Position numbers and translations under genes: made by a program | Shown: piece by piece, positions 44,400-55,900 of the stretch | Numbering within the stretch: position 1 is the first letter of the stretch | Layout of the letters: each line of letters opens with the position of its first letter | Notes under the pieces: generated by a model | Told to the model about the DNA's origin: nothing | The model's database searches: none | What the model saw: the letters and a program-made list of their open reading frames with translations, nothing else | NCBI GenBank assembly: GCA_020726505.1 | Contig: JAHLEZ010000016.1 | Location: forward strand, 1,302,001 to 1,366,000 | From: Leptodontidium sp. MPI-SDFR-AT-0119 | Taxonomy: Eukaryota; Ascomycota; Leotiomycetes; Helotiales; Leptodontidiaceae | Direction: 5' to 3' | Length of the DNA: 64,000 nt

Positions 44400-44895
44400 T
44401 ATAATCTTATCGTAAGTTTTTATCAAGTAATTATAAGTATAAGATAAGAATTATAATAAAGGGGTATTAGTACTAAGAACGAAAATTATATTATAAAGGC
44501 GTTTGTATTAATAATGAGATTTATGTTATTTAATTAATTAAAGATAATTTTAAAGAAAGTATTACAAAAGAATATTATTAAAAATATTTATCTTATAATA
44601 AGTTATTATTAAGTGATTATATATATAAGATGAGAATTATACTAAAGGGGCATTAGTATTAATAACGAGATTTAAGTTATTTAGCTGATTAATAATGATT
44701 TTATAAAAGATATAATTAACAATAATTTTAAAAGAGATATTATTAAAGGCTATTATTAAAAATATTAATCTTATAATAAATCTTTATGAAGTAGTTATAA
44801 GTATAAGGTAAGAATTATATTAAAAGGGCATTAGTATTAATAACAAGATTTATGTTATAAAAGCATTAGTATTAATAATAAGAATTTAGTTATCT
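44400..44895. repeat. AT-rich tandem repeat, about 180-bp period, three copies
   Basis: The core GGGGCATTAGTATTAATAAC recurs at 44461 (variant), 44647 and 44825, spaced 186 and 178 bp. Each is preceded by AAGTATAAGATAAGAATTAT-like sequence. Copies have diverged and contain only short ORFs. Length and AT content are satellite-like. Confidence 0.75.
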
Positions 44896-45755
44896 TAAAA
44901 TCTAAAAAATAATATTCTCTTAATTATTCATATTTTTAAAAAACTTAGATTATAATATTAATTAAATTCAATATTTAATTTTTAGATTCTAAACTTATTT
45001 TTAAATCCTCAATCGTTTCTAAACTTAACCCGATCTTTAGAACAAGAATACTAGTTGAGGTACTTCCAGCGTGAGAAAGAAAAATCAAGCTAATCAATTA
45101 TAATTGATTATAATCTGATTTGATTTGATTTGCTACTGTTGATAATCAGATTCTAATTAGATTATAATCAATTATTTGTGTGTAAATAATCAATTATAAT
45201 CAAAATCAATGATTTGATTACGTGAATTTCGGCCTTAATTTGATTTTGATTAGGACCCCCCTAATCAAATTAAATCAAATCATTTATCACTCTGGGTACT
45301 TCATGTAAATACTTCCAAACCACTTACAAGGCACTAGCGTGCCTTGCTGAGGGGTACCCTAGCTCCGCCCCTTAGACTCCCATCCCACCCCCCTTCGGGG
45401 ATTGAAGCGAGCTAGGAGGTATGAAGGAACGAAGATATGAAGGCAATTACAATTAGTGACTCTCTCTTTGATCGTACCTCTTACTTTCAAAACCTTTAAT
45501 TGGTCCAAGTTAAGTCAAAGTAAATAGCCCCGTTATGCAATTACACTTCTAGTAAGAGGTATTTAAAAAAAGCCCTTGATATGCAGAGTCAAGTGATATT
45601 TTTGAGCCAATTAAACGCTAGCGCGAAAAGAGACCCAACAGTGGAATATGGAGACGTGGGCAAATTTTGGTGCATCATGCCTTGCGCCGCAGCGTTAAGC
45701 CCTCTCTTCAGTCGTACCTCGCTTTCGGTACTTCCAGCCACCACTTGCCAAAACT
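44896..45755. other. AT-rich tail with AATCA palindromes, then gene-flanking DNA
   Basis: 45085-45290 is made of AATCAATTATAATTGATT-type dyads and TTGATTTGATT runs. 45300-45440 is a GC-richer segment containing AAGGCACTAGCGTGCCTT, a short perfect stem. From 45440 composition is normal; no gene until the 3' end of the minus-strand gene at 45756. Confidence 0.5.
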
Positions 45756-46927
45756 CTAGCTTCGTGAATAAAGAAATAGAAGAGATAGAGAAGCCACAAG
45801 GAGCTGTCCAAAACCCATTGCAGTGGCCCAGTCTTTTGTTGGGCCAGCCCAGGCAATTACACAAAGCCAGATCGCAGCCAAGCCGAACCAAACCCAAGCG
45901 ACGTTGATTGGCAAAACCCAGGCCATGCGATCAAGCTGCCAGCCCAAAACAAACTCTAGCCCTCGCACTTCGTCCGTCTCATCATACCGCTGGTGGTGTT
46001 GTGGCATCACAATTCGATTTGGTCCCCTACCAAGTTAGCACCATCCGTAGCAACGGGAATACTGCCCTTACTCGATATCCAGGATGCAGCTATCTTGCGC
46101 CATACCATCCAAAGTGTGTAATCCATTAGCACTGCATGGATTTCGAGCGCAATCTCTAAGCAGGTGAACCAAGGTGAGCTTTTTCTTGCGCTGCCGTGCC
46201 GCTTCGATCTGCACATTGATACAAGGCCCGAACGCCATACGTTGACATCTCGTACTGTGCCCTTCGTCCCAACATGCCTCGCCAAAGTCGATATCGAGAT
46301 CATCGGGACTTAGGGAAATTACACGATCTGCGTCGTCCCGAACTTGGTTGACATTAGAAGGCAATATATGAATTGGAAATCGTCCATCTCGCTCCACCAC
46401 CCCAACAAATTGGAACTGCAATTTCCGTAATTAGCGAAGCATATAAGCTGGACTAGTCTTCTCACGTTGACCTCTCGCACGTCGACGACTCCATAGAAAG
46501 GAAGCCATCTTTTCCACGTGCCCTGAAACTGGAAACATGTATCTTGAAGTCTTTGGTAAATTGCAGCGTCGCTTTCACAAGCCAACTCTTTCGGGTTGAG
46601 TTTTTCGTATATCTCCGATCCAGGTATTTTCACGAAGATATCGTCCTTAGGTATTAGCTTGTGACCTGTAATAGCCCGAGGCCTTGTCGGTCGCATGCAG
46701 AGAACCTGAACAGCATATTGACCAGTCTTCTTCCCTTGGAGACAAAGGAAGCAATACTGGCCAGCTCGATCTGAAAAGCTTGCACGACTTTCAGAACGCA
46801 AAAGTAGAGGGACTTCAGACTGGCCAGACGAAAGTGAGGACCAGAAACTTAGGAATAATCGTCCTGCCTTTGCACCGTTGTGCTGCGGTACCGTTTGCCT
46901 TTCAATATCGTATGAAGGAATAGACAT
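45756..46927 (-). CDS. Fungal-specific protein with C-terminal membrane pair (3 exons, 358 aa as modelled)
   Basis: Minus-strand exons 46927-46466, 46415-46072 and 46026-45756. Introns are 50 bp (GTGAGA...TTGCAG) and 45 bp (GTAAGG...GGTAG with GCTAAC branch), both canonical and in phase. The product starts MSIPSYDIERQ and has QYCFLCLQGKKTGQYAVQVL (about residues 68-87), DTCFQFQGTWKRWLPFYGVV (about 129-148), VREVNFQFVGVV across intron 1, ANGLHTLDGMAQDSC, and RGLEFVLGWQLDRMAWVLPI. Two hydrophobic segments follow (INVAWVWFGLAAIWLCVIAW and MGFGQLLVASLSLLFLY). I recognise it as a widespread, uncharacterised ascomycete family. Relatives continue further N-terminally; the matching piece lies upstream in another frame, so this start may be secondary and the gene may be frame-broken. 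Confidence 0.72.
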
Positions 46928-47132
46928 AGCGTAGGGTTAGAGATACTTTATAGCGGGTCAGAGAAAGGTCATTTCCAAGCTTAAGTCGGCGACGATCATT
47001 GCAAGGCGACGTTGCAAAGGAAACGCGTGTTCGTAGCTTGGCCCAAAATTCTGCCTCGCCATAGCAGAACAGGTCGCGTGCATATTCTATGACGTGGCTC
47101 GCCCGAGTAAGATGGGATACGGGGAGCATCAA
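46914..47132 (-). pseudogene. Out-of-frame N-terminal extension of the gene at 45756-46927
   Basis: The minus frame from ATG at 47132 reads LTRASHVIEYARDLFCYGEA then EFWAKLRTRV, which fits the N-terminal region of the same family, and reaches YVYSF immediately before the PSYDIE of the downstream frame. The two frames differ by one base near 46913 and no splice site can join them. This is either a true frameshift or a base-calling error. Confidence 0.5.
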
Positions 47133-48225
47133 ACAGCAAAGAAAAATGGTAGGATTCTTTCTCTGATCATAAAAAGAAATTGAGGATTGCCTGCATCCAA
47201 AATTTGCTGGCTGTGGCCCCTAAAATATATAGTTACCATCTAGATAGGAGCCATAACTCTGTGCGGGGTGCCGCGAGAGCGGACGTAGGCAGCGGATTAT
47301 TATCGAGAGAATCGGACCCAGGAGGTATCAGTGCTACCAAAAGCGAGACAACAGAGGGGGGGGGGGGGGGGGGGGGGGAGGAAGGAGGGAGGAAGGAGCT
47401 TTCGAAGAAGGATATGAGAGGGTGGTAAGCGTAAGGCGTGGACGGTTCCGTTGTCTAATGAGGACTATGCTTGACGTTGTACCCTACTCTGTGCATTTCT
47501 CCAGGTGCCACTTTGACCCCTTGGCTGCTTCGATCATAGGGCAGCGATTCGTGAGAAAGCGAAAACATCTGTCACGGCGTGCACGCAGCCTGCCGATACG
47601 ACGGGGGATCAAGGTCAGGAGTCGACGGTTGTGTGGAGAATCAGCGGTCGTGCGAAGAATCGAGTTGCAGAGAGATGGAGATATGGAGGGCGCGAGGAGA
47701 GAATAAACTTCGAGGGTGCTTCGTGAAGGAGGAAATCGCAGCCAAGGCCACGGGACTCGTCGAGAGTTCGAGAGAAGGTGAAGAGGGAACGTATTAACAA
47801 CCCCTTTCCCGATAATATGAAAAGCAGACACTCGAATAAGTTCAAACATGCTGGGACTCTGCCTCGTCGGATCAATATTATTAGTCAAGGCGATCCTTTG
47901 GGCGCTTCTGTAGGCTTCCCGTCCAGCTCTCCCATATGCCCTGCAATGGTAACAATCTATTGCAACCGCGATCAGGAAAGGGGCTTGGAGATTCTCAGCC
48001 TATGGGTAACATTGATTCAATGATGTGGGGGGGCCATGGGACCCAAAAGGCTTGCACAGCCCTGTGGCGCCTGCATTGCAACCTCAGAGGAAAGTTACCC
48101 GAATCTGACATGCTCGAAGAACATAAATTCCAAATAAATGCGACGTGTTCCATTTCTTCCTGTCCCAGCACCTGAAAATGAACCCGAGATCGACATAGTT
48201 GATCCCGACTCTGGTTTACGATATC
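47133..48225. other. Intergenic region with a 23-base G run
   Basis: Normal composition. A G run lies at 47356-47378 followed by a GA-rich stretch. Overlapping ORFs on both strands (47422-47888) show no recognised domain. It is a divergent region between the minus-strand gene and the plus-strand NACHT gene, so it likely holds both promoters. Confidence 0.5.
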
Positions 48226-51200
48226 ATGGAGGCCTTAGCAGCCCTTGGGTTGGCCGGTAATGTGGTCCAATTCGTTGATTTTGTTTCGAAATTAATCTCT
48301 GCGGGAGTTGAGATAGCGGGGTCTGTCGAGGGAGCAACTGAGCGCACACTTGAAATTGAGAAGGTTTACAACAGCCTCGATGCTTTCAGCTCCAGATTGC
48401 ATGTTGGAGGAACCCGCGCGACTAACAACGAGGATATTGAAGGACTCCGAGGGTTGGTCGACCATCGTAGCGAAATTGGTGGGCGTCTTGAGTTTCAAGA
48501 CCATATTCGATCCTTGGAGGAACTTGCTGCCGATTGCAATTCTCTGTGCCGGAGGCTTTTAGAGACGGTTAGAAAACTTCATAACAAAGGGCCTGCTGGT
48601 TGTCAATTCAAGTCTTTAATCGCAGCTTTGAGGACGGCTTGGAGCAGCAAGAAGATCAAGGACTTGGAAGAACGGCTGGAGCGATACCAAAAAATGATCT
48701 CATTGCATTTCTTTCCCCTATTGAGGTATTTTTATTCCACTTCCTGCAATAGAAACGCACTGATGGTAGGTTTTCTAGTCAACAACAGTCCTACATGCTC
48801 CAAACTCTTGATAAGCTACGAGATGAAAGCTTCAAGTTGAGGGTAGACCAGGCAACGAAGTTTGAAGATCTTGCTAAGCGTCTGCAAGAGCTTGGCAAGA
48901 ATCTCTCACCAGATTCAAAGAAGGAAATCATTGCCCTGGATGATGAATCGTCTGAGGATGAAGAGTTGCAGGATAACTCCGACGTTGCGTACATGATAAA
49001 GTGGGCCGCCGACGCCCAAGGCAGGAAAGGCAAGACAAGAAAACTTAATTCAGAGAGCATCAACAATCTGGTGGAGGGTATTTCGAGCCTGGCTCTGACA
49101 GAACGGGACCTGGCCCTCATTGCCAAAGAGCAGGCATTTTTAAGGAGTCTGAACTATCCATCCCGATCATTTCGTCACGATGACATCTCAGTGGCCCACA
49201 AAAAGACCTTCCAGTGGATATTAGAACCAGATCAGGAGCAGGGGGTAGAAACGGGATCTAAGGATCCTTCGATGCTTCTCACATGGTTGAAGCATGGAAC
49301 TGGATTGTTCTGGGTGTCTGGCAAGGCAGGATCGGGCAAGTCAACCCTTATGAAATTCATCGCCAATCACACTAAAACTCGGAGGTCGCTCGAGGAGTGG
49401 GTTAGCCCGAAGAGACTCGTCATTGCAACCCACTACTTCTGGACAGCAGGGACAGAGATGCAGAAATCCCAGCAAGGCCTCCTCCGTTCTTTACTGTACG
49501 ATATTTGCCGTATGTGCCCCGAGCACATTCCTGACATATGTCCCGTCAGATGGTCAAGAACAAATCTGGTGGACTCTACTCATGCGAGCGAATGGTCTAC
49601 CCATGAGCTGCTTGAAGCACTCCGAGCATTGGCACGACGTCCTGTCACACTAGCCAACTACTGCATGTTCATCGACGGTGTCGATGAATTCAACGGAGAT
49701 CACTTCGAGCTATGTCAGGTTCTCAAGGAGTTATCTGCTTCACCAAATTTCAAGTGCTGTCTTTCAAGTAGACCATTCAATGTCTTCGAGGATGCATTTG
49801 GTGGAGGCCAATGCCAAAAACTCAATATACACGACTTAACCAGAGAGGACATTTCGGTCTATGCCCAAAGCCGATTGATGGAACATCCTCGTTGGACAGA
49901 GGTATCCTTCTCCAAGGAACAGATGGAATCGGTCATCAATAGCATTACTGAAAGAGCAGATGGCGTTTTCTTATGGGTGTTTCTTGTCACCAGATCGCTG
50001 AGGGACGGGTTAGTGAACGGCGATACAATACGCGACTTGCAGAAAAGACTAGAGAGTCTCCCAACTCGCCTTGAAGCATTTTTTAAGCATATGCTGAGTT
50101 TTGTTGAGGATCATTACCACCAGACGATGGCACGGGTTCTGCGCATAGCAATCAATGCGAGGCAGTCACTCGACTTACGGTTCTATCAAATTCATGAATA
50201 CGAAGTGGAGGACGAAGATTACGCTCTGAACCAGTCAACCGAGTCGTACGCTCTCGAGCGGTTAGACGCAACTCTCGACCAGTGCCGACGACGAATAAAT
50301 GCACGATGTGGCGGCCTTCTGGAAATTCGGAACAATAGAGTCGAGTTCCTCCATCGCACGGTACGAGACTTTTTCCTGACACGAGAAATGAACGACTATC
50401 TCTGCCAAAAAGCCGGGCGTGATTTCATGGTCAATCTCTCGACGATTAAGGTGTATGTTTTCCTCTTTAGGTGCTGGTTTCAAAATGATATATGGTTACC
50501 GCTGGCTAAAGACGAACCGTTCTGGCGGGAATGCCTAAAGTACGCAAACGATGCCATCGAGGAGTCCGAAGACACTGCATTAATGCTCCTTGATGCTGTT
50601 GGGGATCTTTACCAGAATATTGTCGGTTCGAGCGACTCCGATTTCTTGAACGTCCCTCCTGACTACATATTTCGGTCGGAGATTCTGAGAGCCGGTGTGG
50701 ACAAATATGTCTCGGTCAAGCTTAGGGAATTTCCGAACTTTTTCGATAGCATATTTGAATCGCCGCTATGCAACACCATTGATCAACCTCAGTGGAGCGA
50801 AGGTCACATCAAAATAATTATTAGGTTCTTGGAGCTTGATGTGGACCTTAATGCTGAGGATTCTGAGTCGCCATGGTGTCAATTTCTACAGCAGGCGTCC
50901 ATGAAAGACGACGATCACAACTTCAGGAAGGCGCTCGAGAACTCGCTATTCTCGATATTCCTTAAGAAAGGCGCAAGGAGAGACCTTCAGGTTCATTGTC
51001 AAGCTGAATTCGAAATTGCACTCGACCAGTTTGATCTCCCTGCCAAAGCGAGGAGCACAACTGTTCCTCAAACCGAACCTAGATATCCTTGCACGCATCT
51101 GATTGCAGCTCTGTTTCGTCACCGATGCAGCCATAGATATTCAAATGAGTGCCTCGGTGCATTGGAAGATTTTCTCACTGGGAATCCGGAAGAAGTTAAA

Positions 51201-51542
51201 TTACAACTTAAAGAGATCCTGGGCGCCATTCAAGAAGAGCTTCAAGGGCTAGCCAGTCAAACGACAGAGCCAGGGCGGCTCACATTCTTCGCTAAGATTG
51301 CTCAGAAGATCATTGCGAAAGGAAATCAGGCCGGATTAGAGATGGAAATGCTTGTGCCCGACTTCCTGGCAACCTTCACAGGTGGCGCGGGCTCAGCTTT
51401 AGTGGATATGATTCGGAATAAGGACGAATCGACCAGTTGCTATCTGGCCACCACTCCTTCTAAAAGGCGGCGAGATTATTCTGGCATTACGCCATCAAGC
51501 AAAAGGCGTAAGCTGGATAGGTCGCAGAGTGCGAAAACTTGA
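48226..51542 (+). CDS. NACHT-domain STAND (NLR-like) receptor (2 exons, 1087 aa)
   Basis: Exons 48226-48725 and 48779-51542; one 53-bp intron (GTATTT...TTCTAG), phases match. The N-terminal domain (MEALAALGLAGNVVQFVDFV, residues 1-20) is the common HeLo-like/SesA-type N-terminus of fungal NACHT proteins, with WSSKKIKDLEERLERYQKMI near 145-165. NACHT: Walker A GKAGSGKST (about 348-356), Walker B CMFIDGVDEF (about 462-471), then CCLSSRPFNVFED (sensor-like Arg) and ITERADGVFLWVFLVTRSL. HRTVRDFF (about residue 690) is typical of the end of this class. The C-terminal 350 residues hold no ankyrin, WD40 or TPR repeats that I can see. The tail has two basic clusters (KRRR, KRRK) that could be a nuclear signal. 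Such proteins act in fungal non-self recognition and regulated cell death. Intact, no RIP. Confidence 0.9.
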
Positions 51543-52188
51543 GAACTTCTCCGATCGATGTGAGCGCACTATCTTGGGAACATCTCTCTCGACAGTCCTT
51601 CCTTTCTTGAAATTGGGGTTAGAATAGTTCACATGTTGCTCATGTCATGGGCAGGTGAGCAGGCATGCAAAGACTTGATGGATAACGGAATGGTCTGGTC
51701 GATCAGTTCAGCATGTGGAAAGCGAATTCAAAAGCGATTTTTATGCATTACCTTAAAATCATGCTAGTGGAGTGGGAATCATGTTAGTCGAAGAAAGTAT
51801 TTAACTGAATCTGAATCCCACGAGACGCCTGCTTCGCATAAAAAAAATCTACTTTTCCGATCCCGTTCTCCAACCTCCTCTTGCGCTAAGCTCTCCTCCG
51901 CCTCTATCTACCTCGGTTCCCTTCCTGCCTATCCTAATTCCCAAGTCTCTCTACTACTACAGAAATTCTCTCGAACAAAGGGTTCCATTAGTAAGATCGA
52001 TCTATTAATATAAACCCTTACACGTTAAAAGTGCTTACTCGAATCTCGTAAAAGGGGCCTAGTACGTCGCCTCGAGCCACAAGCGGCGTCGGATCGGGCA
52101 CTATACCCCTTTTCCTTCGATTCTCATCGCATTTTACTTCGTAACCTTTTTAAGGGTTAATAATAAATATTAATTATCATAAATATTA
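51543..52188. other. Intergenic region downstream of the NACHT gene
   Basis: Contains likely 3' UTR, then C/T-rich DNA (51890-51960) and the start of an AT-rich block. No ORF is supported. Confidence 0.5.
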
Positions 52189-52410
52189 GTTATTAAGTTA
52201 TTAAGTTATTAAGTTATTAAGTTATTAAGTTATTAAGTTATTAAGTTATTAAGTTATTAAGTTATTAAGTTATTAAGTTATTAAGTTATTAAGTTATTAA
52301 GTTATTAAGTTATTAAGTTATTAAGTTATTACTTTATTAAGTTTTTACTTTATTAAGTTTTTACTTTATTAAGTTTTTACTTTATTAAGTTATTACTTTA
52401 CTAATAAAGT
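52189..52410. repeat. TTATTAAG octamer microsatellite with variant tail
   Basis: About 17 near-perfect head-to-tail copies of TTATTAAG (52189-52328) pass into a longer variant unit TTTTTACTTTATTAAG repeated about four times (to about 52400). It abuts the 5' LTR of copia-2. Confidence 0.95.
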
Positions 52411-52415
52411 ATTAA
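52411..52415. repeat. Target site duplication ATTAA, left copy
   Basis: Repeated exactly at 59947-59951 beyond the 3' LTR. Confidence 0.9.
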
Positions 52416-52670
52416 TGTTGGTCCACAGGTCCCTGTATGAGCATACTTCGGTCCGGAAAAGGGGGTGCGGGTCAAAGTCAGGGTCAGAGCTTAGCCGGAC
52501 TAGTTTCGGTAGAGATTCGGTGGGGTTTCGTAGTATATAGTCTGGCTCTCCTCGTACTCTCTTAGAAAATACATAAATTTTGAATTATACATTTATTACT
52601 TTGTTACTATACTCGCATTAGAATATATTCACATATACAGCGTGGTACATAAACTAGTACTATACCGACA
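52416..52670 (+). repeat. copia-2 5' LTR (255 bp)
   Basis: Starts TGTTGGTCCACAGGTCCCTG and contains GGTCCGGAAAAGGGGGTGCG. Ends TATACCGACA. Confidence 0.92.
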
Positions 52671-52991
52671 TTAATTAGTAGTAAGTTTATATCGTTAACC
52701 TTATTATAGACAGAAAAGGTCTTAGGCTATAGAGCGGATTCTAGGCTTTAACTTAAGGAGTACTTAATTGTATTTTCTTTAAAGGGCATTTTACTTTTTC
52801 TAAATCGTGGAGGGAAGGCAACTTCTCTCTTAAGACTTAACTAAGACAATTATACGTTAGAGAAGAGCTATTATAACACGACAGTTACTCTACGAAGATT
52901 GTTAATTTAATATCCTTAAATCTAGAACTTTAGACTTTTAAGAAACTTATCTAGGAACTTACTAGATTACTTACGAATCGAATCCGACATA

Positions 52992-55900
52992 ATGGCGGAT
53001 ACTTCGGCGGAGCTAGAGTTAACTCCGGAAATATTTAATAATATAGTAATACTAAATCCTAGTCTAATTTTCACGGGAGACGTAATAGTATACTCGCGAA
53101 GGTTCTATAAGGCTTACTGCGATAGTTATCTTAAGGGAGAATTCCTTTTCTAAGACTTTTAAGAGTATTTTAAGGATTAGACAGTAAACGAGTTTAAATT
53201 AATTGAAGTTATAAAACGTATATACCTTAAGGACGACTTACGAGCCTTTAGTATGTTTATACGACGAAGGAAGGGGACGAGGACGGCACACGCTTTAGTA
53301 GAAGTAATATAAGCTGAGGAGAATATGTGGCTAAGAGACTAAGTAAAAATACAAATTCGGAACTACCCCGAATTAGTACCGAATCACCTTTAGGAATTAG
53401 TCTCTCGCTTATTATTATTAATCTTAATAACACTTTAATAAAATTAAACCTTAATGTTTTTATAATATTAATTAAAAGTAGTTATTTATTCTATAAAGGA
53501 AGACACTCCTTTAAAAGGGTCAGGAGTAAAGCTTATAGAGACGATTTAATTATTAAGATCACTTAAGATCTCTTTTATTAAAGGAGATAAGGTCGAGGAT
53601 TTATATAGTATAACCCCCTTACTTATAATCTTAAAGAAGGAGTTCTTATTTACTCTTAAGAAAAATCCCTTAAGTAATCTCTACCTATAGAGATTAAATA
53701 ACCACGTGTTACCGAATCTTATACTAACGCTAGTAATATACTTACGAGACAGGTCATTACTACTATTTGAGGTTCCTAGGACTACTAGACTATATATAGA
53801 GCCGATTCGGCCGTCATAATATGTCATAGATCTATTAACCCTAGACTAAGCAAAATCGTTAGTAAACCTTATTAAAATGTATACTAAAGAACTCTAATAT
53901 AGCGGAGACAAGGACTACTTAAATAAGAAGCTTCACATCTTCGCCGACTTATATCAAAGAATATTAGTTAAGACTAAGGTTTAGAACCGAGCCTTTTCGT
54001 CGATACTACGGGACGGAGCTAGTTCGTATTATTACTAGTACTTCTAGAATAAGGGGTACTTATTTGATGAGCTTATTAAGACGACTCGCGAGTACTTTAA
54101 GACAAAGGAGAGAGCTAATAAGTTCCTTAGCCGGTAGTTTAGTCTAACTTTCTTGTTATTTTAGGAGGAGCCTCACTAGAAGGGAAAGCCGGTACTAACT
54201 TAATTAGAGAACTTCGCCAAGGAATTATAAAGTATTTAACTTAGCTTAAAAGACGACAATATATAGAACGACAAGACGCTCCACAATAAGCTCATATAGG
54301 GAGTATTAAGGAACCTCCTCTTTAAAATGGCCTTGTTTTAGGTACCCCTTACCTTCCTTATATTAATAAATAGTCTTCGCTCCGCCGTTAGTGTTAAAGT
54401 AACTCATAACTCGGAATCGAGGGTAAGTAAGTATATTAGATTATATACGAATCGCCACTAATCTTATGTCGTAGATAAGGCGGCTTATTACTCTAACCGT
54501 AAGATGAAATTTTTAAGTGGAAATAAACGCGGAGACAAATTTTAACTTATATTAAGTTATATAGGTTATATTATCTATAAGAAAATGGATTATTATAGTA
54601 GTCGCCACTTAGACGAAGAGTAAGTAGCGTTTAAAGTAAGATACTTCGCGGCGTATAAGGCCAAAGGAGTGAAAGCCACAAATAAGACCTTTAGGAGTTA
54701 CTTAGCTTATATTAAGGAGATCGACCTTAATTCGGACTAGAACCGGACTATATCTAGACACTATTCAGGAGGTCACTAAGATACGGATTTAGATACTTCG
54801 ATAGATATTAACGATTCTTTAGAAAGTTCTAATAATAATAATAGCGATAGTACTATAAACTTCACGACTATATTTATAATAAGTAAGGTATAATATAATA
54901 CACGAGAAGTCATAGGGTAACTTAAGGAGAAGAAGGCTACTTATATTTTAGAAAGTAAAATTAAGAGACCCGCTTCGAGTGAGGCCTATATAACGTAATA
55001 AATAGACAGATTCTTTTAAGGTCTATTAATTAACACAGGGGCATTTAATAAAAACACGGGAGGGATTAACTAATTACGGGTATTACAGCGAATTTAAGAT
55101 ATTAAGTTTAACACTAGTTAGGCGGGCTAGAGCTAGATCACATTTGGTGCCGGTTCGTGACCGTCTTTAGGGGTTACTATAGTTAATACTTTAACTAAAG
55201 AAATGGACTTTTAAATCGTGGACGTAAATATCTTATTTCTAGTTTGTTTATAATAGCTAGATACGTTAAATGCCTAGTATAATAACTTATATAACGTCTT
55301 AATTTAAGGCGATAAGAAGTACTTGATTATACGGAAACATAGGTATTTATAGCTACTTTTGGATTAATATCGTTAATTATTAGATACTTCTATTAGAACG
55401 ATAAATACATGCCACCTGATCGAACTAGAAATACGTCGGCTATATAGGCGTTTCGGACACCCTTTAGTAAGACGTCTTTAGTACTTACTAGATTAAGCTA
55501 GCTATGAGTATGACTCGGAAGTCATGTTAAGGGTCAAAGAGATGTATGAATATTACTAGAAACACGTAGATACTTTATATAAGTTCCGCTTTAAGTTACA
55601 AGACAATATCGACTTTAATTATATAGTCTACGTTAATATTATAATGTTTAAAGAATAATATACCCTTTATATAGTAAATGAGGTAACGGGTTTTAGTGTA
55701 GCGAAACTACTCTAAAAGGCCCTTAGTTCGGCTACGGCTCAGGCCACCTTTAACGCATTTAAGTTAGTATAAATTAACATATACTTTAGACTTCCGGATT
55801 TTGTTGTGTACGACTATAACACTAATTTCAATTCTGAGGAGTTTCAGAGTACACTTAGATTTATAAGTAGTACCTTTAAACTAGTACTTGTTAAGGCACA

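Noticed and set aside
47422..47888. Overlapping ORFs on both strands near the G run
   Set aside because: GA-rich bias keeps several frames open together; no domain is recognised.
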